A DNA stretch of 35,649 nucleotides from Cognatishimia sp. MH4019 (lineage in GTDB: Bacteria > Pseudomonadota > Alphaproteobacteria > Rhodobacterales > Rhodobacteraceae): contig NZ_JAHTBL010000016.1 of the NCBI RefSeq assembly GCF_020177595.1, positions 1 through 35,649 of the forward strand, given 5' to 3'. The translations under genes and the position numbers were made by a program. This document shows positions 32,204-35,649 of the stretch, in pieces. Numbering within the stretch: the first letter of the stretch is position 1; every line of letters begins with the position of its first letter. The notes under the pieces were generated by a model, which was not told where the DNA came from, did no database searches, and saw only the letters and a program-made list of their open reading frames with translations.

Positions 32204-32632
32204 TTACTCGGAATTTCTATTCCACCATTTGTTAGGGTTCTTGTCGGACTGGTCGCCTCGTATTCGGGTTGCATAGGCTTCGGTTACGTAGACGACTGGT
32301 TCTTCATAAGAATGTAAGCGGTGGATGAGTTTTAACGCCGTTTTCAGAATGGCCTCATCTCTTGGTATTGAGAACATCAAGGCGCGCACTTTGCGCCTTG
32401 TCGCTGCCTGCATTGCTCCGCTGGCGGTCCCGTGTTGTCCTCTGAAAAATTGCGTGCCGGGGGCAGTCTCAAAAGCCACATGGTCGTAGTCCCCATAGGC
32501 TAGTCCTACTTCCTCAGATAACGCCAGCCGTATGCGGTTATCATCCTCTGGACCCAGCTCGACTCTGAAATTCAAGACCGGCTGCAGACCGAAGGACTCA
32601 AAGGATACGTTTTCCAGTATGCTGTGTTGCAT
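32204..32632 (-). CDS. Stand-alone NIF3/YqfO PII-like domain protein
   Basis: A 142-residue protein whose core matches the GlnB/CutA-like domain inserted in YqfO/NIF3 proteins: GLAYGDYDHVAFETAPGTQF aligns with the family pattern G-x-Y-x-x-C/V-x-F-x-x-x-G-x-x-x-F, then FRGQHGTASGAMQ, and LKLIHRLHSYEEPVVYVTEA is the H-P/S-Y-E-E-P signature. There is no NIF3 catalytic half, so it is the isolated domain, a form I recall but whose role is not known. AGAGG lies nine bases before the ATG at 32632. It is downstream of kbl on the same strand, separated by a 9-bp hairpin. Confidence 0.72.
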   Translation of the reverse strand: MQHSILENVSFESFGLQPVLNFRVELGPEDDNRIRLALSEEVGLAYGDYDHVAFETAPGTQFFRGQHGTASGAMQAATRRKVRALMFSIPRDEAILKTALKLIHRLHSYEEPVVYVTEAYATRIRGDQSDKNPNKWWNRNSE

Positions 32633-32679
32633 GTGGTTAGCCTCTGTAAGTTAATTAGTTGGATCAACACAATCCGCAG

Positions 32680-32704
32680 CGCGCCATCGTTATTGGATGG
32701 CGCG
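32680..32704 (-). other. Intercistronic hairpin between kbl and the NIF3-like gene
   Basis: CGCGCCATC (32680-32688) and GATGGCGCG (32696-32704) form a perfect 9-bp stem with a 7-base loop, beginning three bases after the kbl stop. No T tract follows on the minus strand, so it looks like an mRNA-stabilising or processing hairpin, or a weak terminator that lets some transcription reach the next gene. Confidence 0.6.
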
Positions 32705-32707
32705 GTT

Positions 32708-33904
32708 TCAACAAACGCCGGTTCCTACGCCTGCTTGTCCGAACGCCTGCAAAGCAAAACCAATCTGCTCCTCAGTCATCCTGGCATTCATCTGAGTGCG
32801 GATGCGGGCCTGCCCCTTGGGTACTACTGGGTACGAAAATGCAGTGACAAAGATACCTTTTGCATAAAGCGTATTTTGGAAATCCGTGGCTTTTGCAGCG
32901 TCGCCAACCATAATTGGCACGATAGGATGGGTATCACCTAAGATCTCAAAACCTATCTTTTGAAGGCCATTGCGCCAGAGCATCGTATTGGCTGAAAGCT
33001 TTTCTCTGATGTGATTTGCATCTTCCACCATGTCCAAAGCAGTGATTGACGCTGCCACAATGGCTGGCGGCAAGCTGTTGGAGAAGAGATAGGGCCTCGC
33101 ACGTTGCCTGAGCATATCGATGACCGGCTGCGGGCCGCATATGTAGCCGCCTAGCGCACCACCAAGTGCTTTCCCAAATGTGCCAGTCAGAACATCCACA
33201 TTCGCTGGTTGGTCATAAAGCCAGGGCGTTCCTTTGCCTGCCCGTCCCAATATTCCTGTAGCATGGCAATCATCCACAACAACCAGAGCATCAAATTCCT
33301 TCGACAAGTAGGAGATTTCAGGAAGGGGCGCTATCGTACCCCCCATGGAGAAAACACCATCTGTCACAACTAGAAGTCGTCTCGCGCCTTGAGCTTTTGC
33401 GTTTATCAACTGGCAGCGCAGATCAACCATATCCCGATTTGCATAGCGATACCGCTTTGCTTTTGACAACCTGATCCCGTCAATCAAAGATGCGTGATTT
33501 AAGCTGTCAGAGATGATTGCATCTTGGGGGCCAAGAAGCGCTTCGAACAAACCGGCGTTGGCGTCAAAACATGAGGCAAACAGGATAGCATCGTCTTTCT
33601 CCAGATAAGTTGCCAATCGCTTTTCAAGCGTCCGGTGCAAATCCAGTGTTCCGCATATGAACCGAACACTGGCGACGCCGAAACCGTGTGTCTTCATTGC
33701 TTTTGTTGCAGAGGTGATCAGCGCTGGATTATCAGCTAAGCCAAGATAATTGTTGGAACATAGGTTGAGAAATGGCCTGTCTTGGCCGTCGATATTGATC
33801 TGTGCAGATTGGGCCGACGTCATTTGCCGCTCGTGCTTGTACAAACCATTTTGTTCTAACACCGATAGATCATCAGTGAGGCTATGAAGAAAGGACTCAG
33901 ACAT
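32708..33904 (-). CDS. kbl: Glycine C-acetyltransferase (2-amino-3-ketobutyrate CoA ligase)
   Basis: PLP enzyme that interconverts 2-amino-3-oxobutyrate plus CoA with glycine plus acetyl-CoA. It has 398 residues, the length of Escherichia coli Kbl, and matches it throughout: NLCSNNYLGLADNP, GFGVASVRFICGTLDLHRTL, DSLNHASLIDGIRLSKAKRY, VTDGVFSMGGTIAPL, VVDDCHATGILG and the PLP lysine in LTGTFGKALGGALGGYICG. The C-terminus VPKGQARIRTQMNA also agrees. The ATG at 33904 overlaps the upstream aminotransferase by eight bases. The usual partner threonine dehydrogenase (tdh) is missing. Low G+C (a sampled line has 29 of 60). Confidence 0.93.
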   Translation of the reverse strand: MSESFLHSLTDDLSVLEQNGLYKHERQMTSAQSAQINIDGQDRPFLNLCSNNYLGLADNPALITSATKAMKTHGFGVASVRFICGTLDLHRTLEKRLATYLEKDDAILFASCFDANAGLFEALLGPQDAIISDSLNHASLIDGIRLSKAKRYRYANRDMVDLRCQLINAKAQGARRLLVVTDGVFSMGGTIAPLPEISYLSKEFDALVVVDDCHATGILGRAGKGTPWLYDQPANVDVLTGTFGKALGGALGGYICGPQPVIDMLRQRARPYLFSNSLPPAIVAASITALDMVEDANHIREKLSANTMLWRNGLQKIGFEILGDTHPIVPIMVGDAAKATDFQNTLYAKGIFVTAFSYPVVPKGQARIRTQMNARMTEEQIGFALQAFGQAGVGTGVC

Positions 33905-34838
33905 CTGTTGGATACTCGATCTGTGTCGCCCATTCAGGATGTTTATGCATCTCCCAATAGAGCGTTTTGATCCGTGTGGTGATAGGTCCAGGTTTTCCGT
34001 TGCCGAATGCGACATCGTCAACTGTGCTGACGGGCATAATCCCACCAGCAGTTGAGGTGATAAACACCTCTTCGCCGCCCTTCAAGAACTCTGGCGACAC
34101 ATCGCCAACCGATACTTTAAGGTCCAACTTGCGACATAAATCGAATACGGTACGGCGCGTGATACCCGGTAGCACACCAAATTCGGGAGTATGGAGCGCC
34201 CCATTGTTGACCACGAAAACATTGAATCCTGGCCCTTCGGCAATATTGCCGTTGGTATCGACGATAAGCGCAGTCTCCGCACCCTTTTCAAAAGCGTCAT
34301 ACAAGCCACGCACAAGGTCCAGCCAGTGGTAGTTCTTGATCGAAGGATCGACCGACTTGGGCGGTATGCGCACAACATCACTAATCGCGATGCGCAGCCC
34401 ACGCTTCATTTGATCAGGGTTTGCAACAGAGCCATAAGGCACTGCAAATGCCATGAACCGATTGACGGCCTCACGGGGATCTCGGCTGAAGTTGGGTGAA
34501 CCTCCACGCGTACAGAGCATTTCAACATATGCATTTTGGTAGCCTGATAGAGCGACGCAGTTTGTGAGAATATCGGTAACTTCAGACCGATCAAACGGAA
34601 TCGTCATATTCAGCTTTTGAAGGCCTGCAAAGAAGCGATCTAGATGCAAATCAAGCCGGAAAAACCCCCCGTCCCATACGTGCACAGTATCGTAGGTCGC
34701 GTCGGAATGCAGAAACCCCCAATCTAACACGGATACTTTTGCGTCCCTCATCATCAAGTACTGCCCGTCTTGAAAGGCGATGCCTTGCGGGTAATCGTAA
34801 GGGTCTGTGTAGGATTGGGATATCTTTGGAAATGTCAT
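33897..34838 (-). CDS. Class IV aminotransferase, (R)-amine transaminase-like
   Basis: A 313-residue PLP enzyme of fold type IV. The PLP lysine is in SIKNYHWLDLVRGLYDAFEK, followed by DTNGNIAEGPGFNVFVV and GVLPGITRRTVFDL. The N-terminal VLDWGFLHSDATYDTVHVWD and the C-terminal STAGGIMPVSTVD with GPITTRIKTLYWEMH are close to what I recall of (R)-selective omega-transaminases such as ATA-117, more than to branched-chain enzymes. The substrate is therefore probably an amine or amino-ketone pair, inferred only. It heads an operon with kbl. An ATG at 34838 with AAGAAGG upstream fits the start. Confidence 0.82.
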   Translation of the reverse strand: MTFPKISQSYTDPYDYPQGIAFQDGQYLMMRDAKVSVLDWGFLHSDATYDTVHVWDGGFFRLDLHLDRFFAGLQKLNMTIPFDRSEVTDILTNCVALSGYQNAYVEMLCTRGGSPNFSRDPREAVNRFMAFAVPYGSVANPDQMKRGLRIAISDVVRIPPKSVDPSIKNYHWLDLVRGLYDAFEKGAETALIVDTNGNIAEGPGFNVFVVNNGALHTPEFGVLPGITRRTVFDLCRKLDLKVSVGDVSPEFLKGGEEVFITSTAGGIMPVSTVDDVAFGNGKPGPITTRIKTLYWEMHKHPEWATQIEYPTDV

Positions 34839-34886
34839 CGGGCAGCCTTCTTTTTAGGTTCCCAGACAACTTACTATCGCATGCAT

Positions 34887-34927
34887 GGTAAATTGCCCAA
34901 TACTGAGCTATAAAACAGGTAATTTGC
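34887..34927. promoter_or_regulatory. Direct repeats in the divergent promoter region, candidate Lrp/AsnC sites
   Basis: GGTAAATTGC (34887-34896) and GGTAATTTGC (34918-34927) are direct repeats matching in 9 of 10 bases, 31 bp apart (about three helical turns). They lie in the 123-base AT-rich spacer between the aminotransferase gene and the divergent Lrp-type regulator, where such regulators usually bind. Confidence 0.5.
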
Positions 34928-34961
34928 TTATTAATTCCTCATTTGAAGGGCAGAACGAGAA

Positions 34962-35417
34962 ATGCTGGATGAAAAAGACCGATCTATCCTACGTGAACTT
35001 CAACAAAATGCTCGCATATCTTCAGAGGAACTGGGTGAAAAAGTAGGTGTATCTCGGTCCTCAGCTCAGAGACGCGTGCAAATTCTGCGTGAGACGGGTG
35101 CGATCGACAAAGAAATCGCTGTCGTCAGCACAAAGCATGCCGATGCTACCATGACATTCATTGTTGAGGTGGAACTTGAGCGTGAACGGGTAGATTTGCT
35201 TGATGAGTTTCGCCGATCAATGTTGAAGCTGGAAGAGGTACAGCAGTGTTACTACGTGACCGGTCACACTGATTTCATTCTAATCGTTTTGGCTCAAGAT
35301 ATGGTAAGCTATGAACGATTTACGCGCAGAGTATTCACCGAAAACCCAAATATCCGACGCTTCCATACCAACGTGGTCGTGGACCAAGTGAAGGTTGGTC
35401 TATCAGTACTGATGTAA
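34962..35417 (+). CDS. Lrp/AsnC-family transcriptional regulator
   Basis: A 151-residue regulator. The N-terminal helix-turn-helix is MLDEKDRSILRELQQNARIS followed by SEELGEKVGVSRSSAQRRVQ, and the C-terminal RAM domain includes QQCYYVTGHTDFILIVLAQD and ends FHTNVVVDQVKVGLSVL. Such proteins sense amino acids and bind as octamers. It is divergent from the aminotransferase-kbl operon, so it is the probable local regulator, perhaps responding to an amino acid handled by those enzymes. G+C is low (28 of 60 in one sampled line), like the rest of the module. Confidence 0.93.
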   Translation: MLDEKDRSILRELQQNARISSEELGEKVGVSRSSAQRRVQILRETGAIDKEIAVVSTKHADATMTFIVEVELERERVDLLDEFRRSMLKLEEVQQCYYVTGHTDFILIVLAQDMVSYERFTRRVFTENPNIRRFHTNVVVDQVKVGLSVLM

Positions 35418-35510
35418 AAATTCTGTGCAGAAAAAGTCCTTTCATAATGAAGTGTTTCTTGGGCTCCGCTTCTACTCAACACGTGAAAGCTGACGTTCAT
35501 ACAGGTTGCA

Positions 35511-35649
35511 GCATCGGTGAGATTGGGCTGATTGTGTTGAAAAACTCTTGCTTGATCGAAGTGGTAATCGCTGATTCAATTCCTTTATTGATTGGGGGAT
35601 TTGGCGATGATGGGACCAAAGCAGGAGGCACAAGCGGCGCTGTTTTACG
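35511..35649 (+). mobile_element. Left end of an IS1182-type insertion sequence
   Basis: The sequence around GGGCTGATTGTGTTGAAAAA (35525-35544) resembles the tips of IS1182-group elements as I remember them, and is followed by the transposase start at 35607. The exact left tip, between about 35511 and 35530, cannot be fixed because the right end is outside the window. Confidence 0.5.
35607..35649 (+). CDS. IS1182-family transposase, N-terminal fragment cut by window edge
   Basis: ATG ATG at 35607-35612 opens a frame giving MMGPKQEAQAALFY before the window ends. I recognise this as the N-terminus of an IS1182-type transposase common in Rhodobacteraceae. Nothing of the catalytic domain is visible. 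The identification rests on 14 residues and recall. GGGGGAT about seven bases upstream may be the ribosome binding site. Confidence 0.6.
   Translation, partial: MMGPKQEAQAALFY

Noticed and set aside
1-35649. CRISPR arrays, rRNA genes or a replication origin
   Set aside because: No regularly spaced repeats, no rRNA-like segments and no clusters of iterons or DnaA boxes were seen when reading through the window.

Overview
The window looks like chromosomal DNA of a marine alphaproteobacterium of the Rhodobacteraceae (Roseobacter group). This rests on recognised protein families: a gene-transfer-agent (GTA) head-spike pair of the Rhodobacter capsulatus Rcc01079/Rcc01080 type, a GcvT-fused demethylase beside an MttB-like methyltransferase, an ihfB-lapA-trpF-trpB string, CreA and MipA proteins, and high G+C in the core genes. 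No database search was possible; assignments come from reading the translations and from recall of the families.

Layout. Positions 1-95 hold the end of an IS3-type element (first 13 codons of OrfA). Positions 83-1759 are a low-G+C unknown gene plus a tyrosine integrase, next to tRNA-Ser(GCU) at 1909-1998, so this is the edge of an integrated island. Positions 2124-3790 carry the GTA head-spike genes ghsB and ghsA. Positions 3929-15100 are ordinary chromosome: ychF, trpA, a Tat-exported nitroreductase-like gene with its MarR regulator, an FMN-dependent lactate-type dehydrogenase, an SDR with a newly read 59-aa partner, MipA, an MFS carrier, a quinone-reductase-like flavoprotein divergent from a TetR regulator, a VOC protein, a 24-aa membrane peptide coupled to creA, and rplY with a clear terminator.

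Positions 15124-17651 hold a small XRE regulator with a membrane protein, two unknown proteins and a GNAT. Positions 17813-22356 are a tightly coupled three-gene operon (GcvT-fused oxidase, MttB-like methyltransferase, TetR), probably for catabolism of an N-methylated compound. Positions 22353-28277 hold an IsdG-like monooxygenase, pth, a serine hydrolase, a DUF2237 protein, trpB, trpF, lapA, ihfB and a GNAT, followed by a large membrane spermidine-synthase-like protein.

From about 30600 the character changes. An IS110 element with a structured, bridge-RNA-like 5' region is followed by a lower-G+C module: a stand-alone NIF3/YqfO PII-like protein, glycine C-acetyltransferase (kbl), an (R)-amine-transaminase-like class IV aminotransferase and a divergent Lrp/AsnC regulator. 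The window ends in the first codons of an IS1182-type transposase, so this module lies between two insertion sequences and both window ends fall inside IS copies.

Five regulator genes have strong inverted or direct repeats in the expected intergenic regions (MarR 7576-7611, TetR 12433-12471, XRE 15746-15797, TetR 17741-17762, Lrp 34887-34927). Together they make a testable set of local autoregulatory circuits.
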